The notes under the pieces were generated by a model that was not told the origin of the DNA, ran no database searches, and saw only the letters and a program-made list of their open reading frames with translations. Below are positions 21,123-29,394 of a stretch of 64,000 nucleotides of DNA, piece by piece. Made by a program: the position numbers and the translations under genes. The DNA is from Crocinitomicaceae bacterium. Lineage in GTDB: Bacteria; Bacteroidota; Bacteroidia; Flavobacteriales_D; Crocinitomicaceae. The first letter of the stretch is position 1; each line of letters starts with the position of its first letter. The stretch is taken from NCBI GenBank assembly GCA_016719925.1, contig JADJYC010000010.1, positions 53,577-117,576 of the forward strand, in the 5' to 3' direction.

Positions 21123-21542
21123 ATGAATTTGTCAGAATTATTTGAAAGCGGTGAGCGTAAAAAAGATCGTTGTCACTTCAGAAACATGGTAATTATTGCC
21201 CGTGCTGATGGTGCAATCAACCCAAATGAAAAAACACTGCTTGATAAGATAGGCGCTAAACTTAATCTGACACCTGAACAGATTCATGACATTGCCAAAA
21301 ATGCAAAATCATTCAACACCACTGCTCCATACGGAAGAGAAGAACGTTTTGAACAAATGATCAATCTGGTTCAGATGGCGCAGGTTGATGGTTCAATTTC
21401 TGACGATGAAATGCAGACATTGGAAAGAGTTGCGGTTGGAATTGGTTACCGCAATCTGGATGAAGTGGATATTGAAAGTATTCTGGCATTGATTTCCCGC
21501 GGTGAAAGTACTGAGGGAATTATGGATGAACTGCTGTACTAA
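21123..21542 (+). CDS. TerB-like (tellurite-resistance family) protein
   Basis: The 139-residue all-helical protein has two TerB-like repeats, each with an acidic turn: ARADGAINPNEKTLLDKI (about residues 25-42) and AQVDGSISDDEMQTLERV (about 82-99). In TerB-type proteins these Asp/Glu-rich turns are thought to bind metal or mediate contacts at the membrane. No signal peptide is present, so it is cytoplasmic. The gene stands alone with its own promoter; no other ter genes are nearby, so a role in tellurite resistance should not be assumed. Confidence 0.75.
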   Translation: MNLSELFESGERKKDRCHFRNMVIIARADGAINPNEKTLLDKIGAKLNLTPEQIHDIAKNAKSFNTTAPYGREERFEQMINLVQMAQVDGSISDDEMQTLERVAVGIGYRNLDEVDIESILALISRGESTEGIMDELLY

Positions 21543-21613
21543 AAGAAAGATCTCAATTTTCTTTTTAATTTTAGTTAATGAATGATTCAGTAATATCATT
21601 CGTATAACTTTTC

Positions 21614-22638
21614 ATGCTCACTAAAAATTATTTATTTGGCTTGTTGTTTGCGGCACTTTCACTGAGTCTTTCAACTTGTGCTGTTTTCAAATCCGGCAAA
21701 AAACCGGTTGAACTGGAAATACGGTACAACGATGGAAATTATGTGAACTACGGTAAAACTTTTCCGGTTGAATTTTATGTCAAATATTCCAACGGAAAAG
21801 AAAAAGAAGTCACCGGAAAAGATGAACTGACTGTCAATACCGCCGGTGCTTTTTATTCAAACGGATATATTCATATTGATGGTCTTCCAAAAAAATTGGT
21901 TCCAATCAGGTAAAAATTTCTGCTGCGTATACCAAAGATGATGTTACGCTGAAAGATGAGATTACTATTCCGTTCAATTATAAAGGAGATATTGAAATTT
22001 CATTTACCGGAAGACAGGGATCAACCGGAAGTTCAGGTGAAAACGGAACTACACCACTTTTGTTCAGAGATGGCAAAGAAGGAGGCTCCGGAGGCATTGG
22101 CGGAGATGGTGGTTCGGGAGACAATCTCACTTTGTACGTGTGGAAAGACAGCATGGAATATTATTACATCCGCGTCAATAATCTGACAACAACCCAAACG
22201 TATATTTATAAAATTAAAAAAACAGATTACCGGTTTCATATGAATGTATCCGGCGGGCAAGGTGGTACAGGAGGAAAAGGCGGACAAGGCGGAGACGGAA
22301 AAGACGGATCTAACTCAAATAACAAAGTAAAAGCGCCCGGCAACGGAGGTATGGGAGGATCTGGTGGAATTGGCGGAACGGGTGGTAAAGGAGGAAATGT
22401 TTATGTTTTTATTCATCCGAATGCTGCGGATATTCAGCCTATTTTTAGCTGTAATAATTTTGGAGGTTCAGGTGGTTATGGTGGTGATGGCGGAACCGGT
22501 GGCCGTGGCGGAACTCCGCTTGAAGGTCAGACAGCCGGCGCTTCTGGTGTGAATGGTTCAAAAGGTTCTTCCGGATACAACGGTGCAAGCGGTGATGTAT
22601 TTACTGTTTTGATTGAAAGTTTTGATATTGAATATTAA
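21614..22638 (+). CDS. Glycine-rich collagen-like lipoprotein (frameshifted)
   Basis: Two frames join when one A is added to A7 at 21889-21895 (PKKIGSNQVKISAAY), giving about 341 residues. The start is a lipoprotein-like signal (SLSLSTCAVF). A beta domain of about 120 residues follows, then a region dominated by Gly-Gly-x and Gly-x-Gly units (GGSGGIGGDGGSGD, GGTGGKGGQGGDGKDG, GGYGGDGGTGGRGG) interrupted by two short beta segments. Such glycine-rich stretches are typical of surface structural or adhesive proteins. The C-terminal DVFTVLIESFDIEY may be a strand of the beta domain. The family is not recognised further. Confidence 0.7.
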
Positions 22639-22689
22639 TTCTCTTCATAATTTGGTAATTAATTGAATTCGTTTCTTGCCCAGATAAAA

Positions 22690-22990
22690 AACACTCTGAA
22701 AATTGTTTCTACTAAGAAAGCCTGCTTCTTTCGCAACCAAAAACATTAACTTACCTACTTCTTCTTTTGGTTTGACCCAAAAGAAGCAAAAAGTCAAGGC
22801 CCGCAAAAAAGACAGGCAATTCTTCTCTCAAATTCTAAGTGCGGACGGGTGATCTCCGGTTCAGTTTGGGAAAAATTTAACCTCTTCACACGGAGCTTCC
22901 CGACCTTCTAAGAATTTGCTTCGAATTATTACCAGTCTTTTTTGATGGCCGGGAAACGCCTTTAGATATTTGAACTTTTTTCTGATAGAC
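22690..22990. repeat. Non-coding stretch with hairpins, possible dispersed element
   Basis: The 400 bases between 22638 and 23041 contain no gene. A perfect 10-bp inverted repeat (CTTCTTTTGG at 22761-22770, CCAAAAGAAG at 22777-22786) and shorter inverted pairs (TTCCCG near 22890 with CGGGAA near 22950) suggest a structured element. I recall similar sequence, including the stretch encoding PKEAK in one frame, recurring between genes of other Bacteroidota genomes, but could not test this. Confidence 0.35.
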
Positions 22991-23012
22991 AATCATTCAG
23001 GTTCTTTCAGTG

Positions 23013-23020
23013 TATATTTG
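23013..23020 (+). promoter_or_regulatory. -7 box (TATATTTG) before M61 peptidase
   Basis: A perfect TAnnTTTG match lies 20 bases before the ATG at 23041. No TTG at the usual distance is visible. Confidence 0.45.
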
Positions 23021-23040
23021 TGTTACATTGAAAAACTGAC

Positions 23041-24780
23041 ATGAATTACAAAATCACATACGCCAGACCCAATTCACAATACATTGCTATTGAAGCCGAA
23101 TTTGAAACCGGAAAATCAAAAAGTAAAACAGCTGATGTTTGTTTACCTGCATGGAGACCCGGACGGTATGAACTAGGAAATTTTGCCAAAAACATTCATG
23201 GATTTTCTGCTGTAGATGAAAAAGGAAAAAAACTTTCTTTTGAAAAAACAGCCAAAGATGTCTGGAAAATAAATCTGAACAACACTAAAAAATTCAAAGT
23301 AAGATACAGTTATTTTGCCGCTGAACTGAATGCAGGTTCTACCTTTATGAATGATCAGCAGTTGTACGTGAATCCAGTAAACTGCCTGATGTACATGAAA
23401 GATAAATCAGATGAAAAATGTACACTCACATTAAATTTACCACCTGATTTTAAATTGGCCTGCGGAGCAAAACACGCAAAAAATATTATTACCACAGCTT
23501 CATTTCATGAGCTGGCTGATTCACCTTTTATTGCCAGCGCAAACTTGCAGCATCATTCTTACAAAACCAAAGGCGTACTTTTTCATTTGTGGTTTCAGGG
23601 AGAGTGCCGTCCGGAATGGGATAAACTTTTACCGCACTTTTTAAAATTTACCGATGCGCAATTGGAAAAATTCAACGCCTTTCCGGTGAAAGAATATCAT
23701 TTTCTGTTTCAGATATTGCCTTATCCAAATTATCACGGAGTAGAACATACAACCAGTACTGTACTGGCTTTGGGACCCGGTTATGAAATCATGAACGAGG
23801 GGTATGATGATTTACTGGGTGTTTGTTCGCATGAATTATATCACGCATGGAATGTTAAAACAATTCGGCCGGCTGATATGTTTCCGTATGATTATTCAAG
23901 AGAAAATTATTCAAGACTCGGATATGTTTGTGAAGGAGTCACCACCTACATGGGTGATTTATTTTTAGCAGAATCAGGTGTGAAAGATTTTGGCTGGTAC
24001 AAAAAAGAATTAGAAAAATTACTGCAAAAACATTTTGATAATTTCGGACGGTTCAATTATTCCGTTGCTGAAAGCAGCTTTGATACCTGGCTGGACGGCT
24101 ATGTACCCGGAGCGCCCAACCGCAAAACAAGTATCTACAATGAAGGTGCTTTACTTGCCATGGTGACTGATTTGAAAATCAGAAAAAAAACGCAGAACAA
24201 AAATTCACTCCATGATGTAATGTCTGAGTTGTATCAGAAATTTGCATTAAAAAACAAAGGCTATACAGAAAGTGATTATCAGAAAATAGTGGAGAAATTT
24301 CTGGGTGAAAAAGCAGACAAACTTTTTGAAAATTATTTCTACGGATTACATTCCTTTGAATCTATTTTAGTAGAAGCATTTGAATCGGTTGGACTGAATA
24401 TTAAAATGTCTCCCAACCCACTCCACTCCATGGCTATATTGGGAGTTAAAACACAAATGATGTTGGACAAAACCATTGTCAAACAAATTTCTCCCGGCAG
24501 CACAGCTGATTTAGGACAAGTGATGTTAGAAGATGAAATTTTAGCCGTAAACGGATTCAAAATAAACGGCAATTTAGACAAGTGGGTAGAATATTTCAAA
24601 GACACCCAAATAGAATTGACAGTCAACCGTGCAGGAAGAATTTTACAACTAATTTGCCCGCATACCAACAAAAGTTATTTTCCGATTTACAATGTCATCA
24701 AGGCAAAGGCTCCATCCAATTTAGAAAAACGCATTTTCAAAAAATGGTGTGGTGCTGAATGGGATAAGGTGGTGGTTTGA
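23041..24780 (+). CDS. M61-family aminopeptidase with PDZ domain
   Basis: The zinc-binding motif HELYH is at 264-268 in the family context SHELYHAWNVKTIRP, and the third ligand is probably the Glu of YVCEGVTTYMGD about 30 residues later. The N-terminal third is the beta domain of M61 enzymes (LPAWRPGRYELGNFAK), and a PDZ domain follows at about residues 470-550 (KQISPGSTADLG...DEILAVNGFKING). Glycyl aminopeptidases of this family cleave N-terminal Gly or Ala. It has 579 residues and is intact. No signal peptide is present, so a cytoplasmic location is likely. Confidence 0.9.
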   Translation: MNYKITYARPNSQYIAIEAEFETGKSKSKTADVCLPAWRPGRYELGNFAKNIHGFSAVDEKGKKLSFEKTAKDVWKINLNNTKKFKVRYSYFAAELNAGSTFMNDQQLYVNPVNCLMYMKDKSDEKCTLTLNLPPDFKLACGAKHAKNIITTASFHELADSPFIASANLQHHSYKTKGVLFHLWFQGECRPEWDKLLPHFLKFTDAQLEKFNAFPVKEYHFLFQILPYPNYHGVEHTTSTVLALGPGYEIMNEGYDDLLGVCSHELYHAWNVKTIRPADMFPYDYSRENYSRLGYVCEGVTTYMGDLFLAESGVKDFGWYKKELEKLLQKHFDNFGRFNYSVAESSFDTWLDGYVPGAPNRKTSIYNEGALLAMVTDLKIRKKTQNKNSLHDVMSELYQKFALKNKGYTESDYQKIVEKFLGEKADKLFENYFYGLHSFESILVEAFESVGLNIKMSPNPLHSMAILGVKTQMMLDKTIVKQISPGSTADLGQVMLEDEILAVNGFKINGNLDKWVEYFKDTQIELTVNRAGRILQLICPHTNKSYFPIYNVIKAKAPSNLEKRIFKKWCGAEWDKVVV

Positions 24781-24873
24781 GAGTGATTTGATAAAAGGGT
24801 TACAACCTAATATATTTAGTTAAGGCGCACGTGCACTTGAAAAAAAACTTTCAATTCTAATAATTTACAACTT

Positions 24874-25851
24874 TTGAATTTTTCTAAATTGAATCGGTTA
24901 ATATCAATCTTAATTGTGATATCTTTTCACAACCATTCATTTACTCAAACTCATTCCTATTGGTCTGAAATAATTGAAGCTGAAAATAAATTTGTCTTAA
25001 AAGAATATGATGCTAGTGCTTCTGCTTATTACAACACATTTCTTTATTACGGAGTTAATGATGTAGAAAATTGGTTTAATGCTATTTTTATTAGCGAACA
25101 ATTTTCATCAGATAAGGTTTATAGCGATTCACTTATATTTTTAATTCTGAAGGAGATTGATATTTTTGATCTGCGCAGCTTTGATGAGCCGATTTCACGT
25201 TTACCAAAATTGATTTATGTCTCAGACACTATTCAACATAAAAATTACATTACTTTAAATGAGAAACAAAGACAGCTATACTCTAAATGGAAATTGCTGG
25301 AAAGAAAAGATCAAAGACCCAGAAAATTTCCTTATTCTATATTTGTTTCAAATAAAAAATTGCATACCATAGATTCTCTCAATCGAGAGAAATTGATTAA
25401 ACTTTATAATCAAAACGGTAAAACGCTTCCAAGTTCTATAAATTTTGGTCAGCCCAATAAAACAACGCCATATTGGTTTATTTTTCAGCATTCAACTTAT
25501 AACTGGAAGGAAAGCAAAGTCAACAACTCCAGACTTCAACAAATTTTGTTTGATGAACTTTCGAAAGGTAAGGTTTCACCTGAATCAGCACAATTTCATC
25601 TTATTTACACCGTAGCAAGAGAAATCAGTCACGGCGCATCGGAAATTATTTATAATGATCCTCAGAATTTTATTTCTGATTGGTTCAACATCGTTAAGTT
25701 TAATTCAATGACCGATCTACAGCATGAAATAAATATTGATGAACTCACTTTTATTAATGAATTAAGAAAACAAATTTATCTTGAAGAAATTAATGATGCT
25801 TATCTACGAAAACGTTTACTATTTATAGAACAAAATTTGTATTTTAGATAG
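24874..25851 (+). CDS. Exported protein of unknown function
   Basis: The frame opens with TTG at 24874 and a hydrophobic N-terminus (LISILIVISFHNHSFTQ) that looks like a signal peptide. The mature part is mainly helical and charged. No zinc or nucleophile motif is evident. It ends one base before the WG-repeat gene, so the two are probably co-transcribed. The codon use is more A/T-rich than in neighbouring genes, which may hint at different origin. I do not recognise the family. Confidence 0.65.
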   Translation: MNFSKLNRLISILIVISFHNHSFTQTHSYWSEIIEAENKFVLKEYDASASAYYNTFLYYGVNDVENWFNAIFISEQFSSDKVYSDSLIFLILKEIDIFDLRSFDEPISRLPKLIYVSDTIQHKNYITLNEKQRQLYSKWKLLERKDQRPRKFPYSIFVSNKKLHTIDSLNREKLIKLYNQNGKTLPSSINFGQPNKTTPYWFIFQHSTYNWKESKVNNSRLQQILFDELSKGKVSPESAQFHLIYTVAREISHGASEIIYNDPQNFISDWFNIVKFNSMTDLQHEINIDELTFINELRKQIYLEEINDAYLRKRLLFIEQNLYFR

Positions 25852-25852
25852 T

Positions 25853-26740
25853 ATGAAAATCTACGACAGAGAAAATAGTTTCCGTGATGGAATGGCCGCA
25901 GTCAATGTTGGTTTTAAAGATGTTGCAACTGATCACATTTATGACCCGCGTGAAGGTTATGCCCGCATGACAATCAGCGAAGGTAAATGGGGTTATATCA
26001 ACGAAAAAAGAGAGGAAGTAATTCCGGTGATTTATGATCAGGCCGGCAATTTTTCTGAAGGACTTGCGGTGGTTAAATTAAACGGTGAATCATTTTTTAT
26101 CGACAAAACCGGGAAGCGTCTGTTTGAATGTGTGTATGATACTTTCTGGTCATTTTGCAACGGATTAGGCACAGTCAGAAAATCAGGTAAATGTGGATTT
26201 ATAAACCGGAAAGGTGAGGAAATTATTCCGCTGATCTATGAACAGGTTTTTGATTTTAAAGAGGGGCTTGCTCCTGTACAGCTCAATGGACTTTGGGGAT
26301 TTATCAATACTAAAAACGAGCCTGTTATTCCGTTTCAATATTCTGATGCAAGCCTATTTTACAAAGGATTGGCAAAAGTTCAGCTTAATGGAAAATTCGG
26401 CTGCATCAATACATCGGGAAAAGAAATTTTTCCCTGTCAGTTCAGTGAATTAAACATGCTCAATGCCGGTCTAATTGAAACCATACAAAATGAAAAATAC
26501 GTTTACTACAGTTTAGACGGAAAACAAATTACCCCTTCATACAATTACAGCACCAGTTTTTACAATAATATATTTTGTGTAGTTGGAAATGGAAACAGTG
26601 GTAAACGGTGGTGGCAGTTTCAGAAAATGACCGGTTCCAAATGGGGAGTGATTGATCAAAACGGCATAGAAGTGGTGCCGCTTATTTATGATAGTTATGA
26701 TGAGGCTATTGCTGAGATGAAAAAGCTGAACAAAACATAA
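25853..26740 (+). CDS. WG-repeat protein, cytoplasmic
   Basis: About seven WG repeats cover the protein: KWGYINEKREEVIPVIYDQ, SFFIDKTGKRLFECVYD, KCGFINRKGEEIIPLIYEQ, LWGFINTKNEPVIPFQYSD, KFGCINTSGKEIFPCQF and KWGVIDQNGIEVVPLIYDS, separated by 'FSEGLAVVKLNG'-type links. There is no signal peptide, unlike the lipoprotein at 17470-18426. WG-repeat proteins are thought to serve as protein-binding scaffolds. The start ATG lies two bases after the upstream stop. Confidence 0.78.
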   Translation: MKIYDRENSFRDGMAAVNVGFKDVATDHIYDPREGYARMTISEGKWGYINEKREEVIPVIYDQAGNFSEGLAVVKLNGESFFIDKTGKRLFECVYDTFWSFCNGLGTVRKSGKCGFINRKGEEIIPLIYEQVFDFKEGLAPVQLNGLWGFINTKNEPVIPFQYSDASLFYKGLAKVQLNGKFGCINTSGKEIFPCQFSELNMLNAGLIETIQNEKYVYYSLDGKQITPSYNYSTSFYNNIFCVVGNGNSGKRWWQFQKMTGSKWGVIDQNGIEVVPLIYDSYDEAIAEMKKLNKT

Positions 26741-26909
26741 ATTTGTAGTTTTGTCGGGTTGGATTGAGTTTTTCTCTTGTTCCGGGGGGGAAAAAAAAGG
26801 GGGGAGGAAAAGAAAAAGAGAGAGGAACGGAAAGGTGTAATATTGCAGGCGTAAGAGTCTGCCAGCTGGCGCGAGCGTCGCAACAAGGATAAAACAAATA
26901 CACTTCAGC
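26741..26909. other. Low-complexity intergenic stretch
   Basis: The spacer holds G7 (26784-26790), A8 and G6 in a row, then purine-only sequence to about 26830, followed by a palindromic-repeat fragment. Frames crossing it give low-complexity peptides and are not genes. Such a tract is also a hot spot for read errors. Confidence 0.6.
26864..26880 (+). repeat. REP-like palindrome, copy 1 (half)
   Basis: AGCTGGCGCGAGCGTCG matches the first half of the full copy at 27912-27943. The second half of the palindrome is missing. It lies 30 bases beyond the stop of the truncated PAS-GAF gene. Confidence 0.6.
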
Positions 26910-27821
26910 CTAACTCTTCCCCATCTCTCTCAACAGCGCCTCTTTTTCAGCAAGTACTTTCTGAAGTTTTTGTTTGTTTTGCTGTTTTTCGTAAGACTCT
27001 AAAGCGAGTGAAATTAATTGTGCGATGAACATACCAAACTTGCGTTCTGTCAAATCCCATTTACGCGGAATTCCGACGTGCTCAAAACAAACTACACCAA
27101 TCATTTCTCCTTCAATACGGATTGGAACATCAATCATAGAAGTGATGCCGTATTTTTCAAGATAAGGTTCTACCAGTTCTTCGGTGCGGGAATCTTCCAG
27201 AGAATAATTAGTGGCAATAATTTCTTGTGTGGCCAATAATCTGAAATCTCTCAGCAAAATCACTTTGTCATTAAATGTATTGGTGCTGCGCGTATAATTT
27301 CCGATACATTCAATCATGGTAAAATCTTTGTCTGCACGCCAGGCATTTACTCTTTCAATCTGCAGGGCGTTTGCTGATTCCAGCAGAATTTCCTGAATGG
27401 CTTTGGTAAGCAAACCTTCACGCATGTAACGTGATTTGGTGAGCTTTTCTACCACATTGATTTTTTCTACCAGTCCGTTATGCCCCTGCACATCTTTGGT
27501 AACATCTTCAATCATCACAATCACACGTTCACCGCTTACAGCTTTTACCAGTGTAGCATTGAAATAAACGGTCTCACCGAATTTATTTTTAACAGAAATA
27601 TTACTGAGCTTAGCTTTTGACTCAGACATTTTTTCAGGATTGAATTTAAAATCCGGTGAAAGGTCATTGACTTTTCTGCCAACAAGTTCATTGAGATGAA
27701 ATGCAAAAAATTTAGATGCATAGGGATTTACAAACTCAATTGTTCCGTCGTTGGCGCATACCACCACTCCCTGATCCATTTGTTCAGCAATTAGTGCGAG
27801 TTCCTGAAATTCAAGCTGCAT
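26910..27821 (-). CDS. PAS-GAF sensor protein, probably truncated before a kinase domain
   Basis: A PAS domain (about residues 7-115, with DQGVVVCANDGTIEFVNPYA and VIVMIEDVTK) is followed by a short helix and a GAF domain (about 140-280, with ITSMIDVPIRIEGEMIGVVCFEH). The end is a coiled-coil linker KQKLQKVLAEKEALLREM followed by GKS and a stop. In HisKA_2-type histidine kinases the same linker continues HHRVKNNL, so this protein stops at the point where the kinase would begin. The next DNA is a repeat fragment and low-complexity sequence. It may now be a non-kinase sensor or a broken gene. There is no signal peptide. Confidence 0.8.
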   Translation of the reverse strand: MQLEFQELALIAEQMDQGVVVCANDGTIEFVNPYASKFFAFHLNELVGRKVNDLSPDFKFNPEKMSESKAKLSNISVKNKFGETVYFNATLVKAVSGERVIVMIEDVTKDVQGHNGLVEKINVVEKLTKSRYMREGLLTKAIQEILLESANALQIERVNAWRADKDFTMIECIGNYTRSTNTFNDKVILLRDFRLLATQEIIATNYSLEDSRTEELVEPYLEKYGITSMIDVPIRIEGEMIGVVCFEHVGIPRKWDLTERKFGMFIAQLISLALESYEKQQNKQKLQKVLAEKEALLREMGKS

Positions 27822-27911
27822 ACCGGAGAATTTACTGAACCAATATAGTAATTTATTTTATTGAAATCCAGTGGATTGAAAATTTTTGCTACGTGGAATG
27901 AATACTTCGTT

Positions 27912-27943
27912 AGCTGGCGCGAGCGTCACGCTCGTGCCTTACG
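27912..27943 (+). repeat. REP-like palindrome, copy 2 (complete)
   Basis: GGCGCGAGCG and CGCTCGTGCC flank a TCA centre, an imperfect palindrome (one mismatch) preceded by AGCT and followed by TTACGC. It lies in the gene-free stretch 27822-28208, which otherwise shows nothing recognisable. Confidence 0.7.
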
Positions 27944-28115
27944 CAAACGATAGACAAAAATTCAAAGTTCTTTTTTTGACACCAACAAAATAACTCTGTT
28001 TAACGAAACCAAAAGAAATATATAATTAAATCAATTTAAAGAAAGTAAACTATTATTCTCAGTTCTAAGCAGATTAACACTTTGAAGATTCTGGTTTAAA
28101 TTTCGGTTTATTCAA

Positions 28116-28142
28116 GGCACGAGCGAGACGTTCGCGCCAGCC
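28116..28142 (-). repeat. REP-like palindrome, copy 3 (complete, inverted)
   Basis: Reading on the minus strand, GGCTGGCGCGAACG is followed by TCT and CGCTCGTGCC, the same element as at 27912-27943 but in opposite orientation. Confidence 0.7.
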
Positions 28143-28208
28143 GCTCCAGGGAAAAAACAAAGTCTTTTCTTTAAAATTATTTGACCTGAAAATAAAAAGT
28201 ACAGTAAA

Positions 28209-29159
28209 TTATTTCAGCGTACCGAGAAAAGCAAGCACATTTTTTTCAATGCGTGATTCAATATCTGAATTGTCTGCTTTGACAAATTTTTCTCCGGTGA
28301 TTTTTTCGTAGAGTTCAATGTATCTTTCTGTTACGGTATTGACAAATTCATCCGGCATCATTGGCATGGTCTGACCTTCCAGTCCCTGAAAATTATTTGC
28401 GATCAGCCATTCACGCACAAACTCTTTTGAAAGTTGTTTTTGTTTTTCACCTTTTGCCTGACGTTCAGCATAACCATCTGCATAGAAATAACGGGATGAA
28501 TCAGGCGTATGAATTTCATCAATGAGATAAATTTTACCGTTCTTTTTTCCAAACTCGTATTTGGTATCTACCAAAATCAAACCACGCTCTGCAGCAATTT
28601 TACTTCCGCGCTCAAAAAGAGCGAAGGTATATTTTTCAAGCTGTTCGTAATCTTCTTTTGAAACAATTCCTTTGGCAATAATATCTTCTCTGGAAATATC
28701 TTCATCATGATGACCGCTTTCTGCTTTTGTTGCAGGTGTGATAATGGGTGAAGGAAACTTGTCATTTTCTTTCATACCATCCGGCAATTTCACCCCGCAC
28801 AAAATTCGTTTACCCGCTTTGTATTCTCTGGCTGCATGCCCGGCAAGATAACCTCTGATTACCATTTCTACTTTAAACGGTTCACACATATGACCAACTG
28901 CAACCATCGGATCAGGTGTACCGGTTAACCAGTTGGGAACAATGTCAGCCGTTGCATGTAAAAATTTTGCAGCAAGCTGATTCAATACCTGCCCTTTATA
29001 TGGAATTGGTTTGGGCAAAATATGATCAAATGCGGAGATCCGGTCTGAAGCAACAATCACCAAAAACTCATTCTCCAGAAAATAAACATCACGGACTTTT
29101 CCGTTATAAACAGATTTTTGTCCGGGAAAATGAAATGTGGTTGACTGGATAGCCTGCAT
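28209..29159 (-). CDS. purC: Phosphoribosylaminoimidazole-succinocarboxamide synthase
   Basis: PurC joins CAIR and aspartate with ATP in purine synthesis. Family segments seen are GKVRDVYFLENEFLVIVASDRISAFD near the N-terminus, MVIRGYLAGHAAREYKAG, PSPIITPATKAESGHHDEDIS, GLILVDTKYEFGKKNGKIYLIDEIHTPDSSRY and QFVREW-like EFVREWL. It has 316 residues, a length typical of the longer PurC group, and is intact. It is the only pur gene in the window. Confidence 0.95.
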   Translation of the reverse strand: MQAIQSTTFHFPGQKSVYNGKVRDVYFLENEFLVIVASDRISAFDHILPKPIPYKGQVLNQLAAKFLHATADIVPNWLTGTPDPMVAVGHMCEPFKVEMVIRGYLAGHAAREYKAGKRILCGVKLPDGMKENDKFPSPIITPATKAESGHHDEDISREDIIAKGIVSKEDYEQLEKYTFALFERGSKIAAERGLILVDTKYEFGKKNGKIYLIDEIHTPDSSRYFYADGYAERQAKGEKQKQLSKEFVREWLIANNFQGLEGQTMPMMPDEFVNTVTERYIELYEKITGEKFVKADNSDIESRIEKNVLAFLGTLK

Positions 29160-29183
29160 ATTTTTGGTTTTAATTCAGTGGCA

Positions 29184-29191
29184 CAAATTTA
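29184..29191 (-). promoter_or_regulatory. -7 box (TAAATTTG) before purC
   Basis: A perfect TAnnTTTG on the minus strand ends 24 bases before the purC ATG. No TTG at the expected distance is visible. Confidence 0.4.
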
Positions 29192-29243
29192 CTCAGAAAA
29201 AAAAGGCGTGAGAGCCATGGTTGAAAAGTTGGTATAAAATATG

Positions 29244-29268
29244 AAAGCCCTCAATAAGAGGGCTTTTC
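29244..29268 (-). terminator. Likely terminator after the alpha-2-macroglobulin gene
   Basis: Nine-base arms AAAGCCCTC/GAGGGCTTT with loop AATAA lie between the end of the minus-strand macroglobulin gene and the purC promoter. T residues follow on the minus strand. Confidence 0.7.
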
Positions 29269-29367
29269 AGATCATTAATATATACGTAAACCTGCGGGGA
29301 TTATTTCAAAAAATGTGTATTGGGGGCTTGTGAAATTTATCAATTTCATTTCAAAAACACGTCATTG

Positions 29368-29390
29368 GGGGCGGATGTAAAATCCGCCCC
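29368..29390. repeat. Palindromic element GGGGCGGAT-loop-ATCCGCCCC
   Basis: Perfect 9-bp arms with loop GTAAA lie four bases from the stop of the macroglobulin gene. The GC-rich arm and the sequence around it resemble a dispersed palindrome I recall from other genomes; it could also add to termination. Confidence 0.55.
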
Positions 29391-29394
29391 TGCG

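Noticed and set aside
21123..21542. Tellurite resistance operon
   Set aside because: Only a TerB-like single gene is present, without terA, terC, terD or terZ nearby.
26695..26903. Minus-strand frames in the spacer after the WG-repeat gene
   Set aside because: They translate low-complexity purine runs and a palindromic repeat and overlap the 3' end of a real gene.
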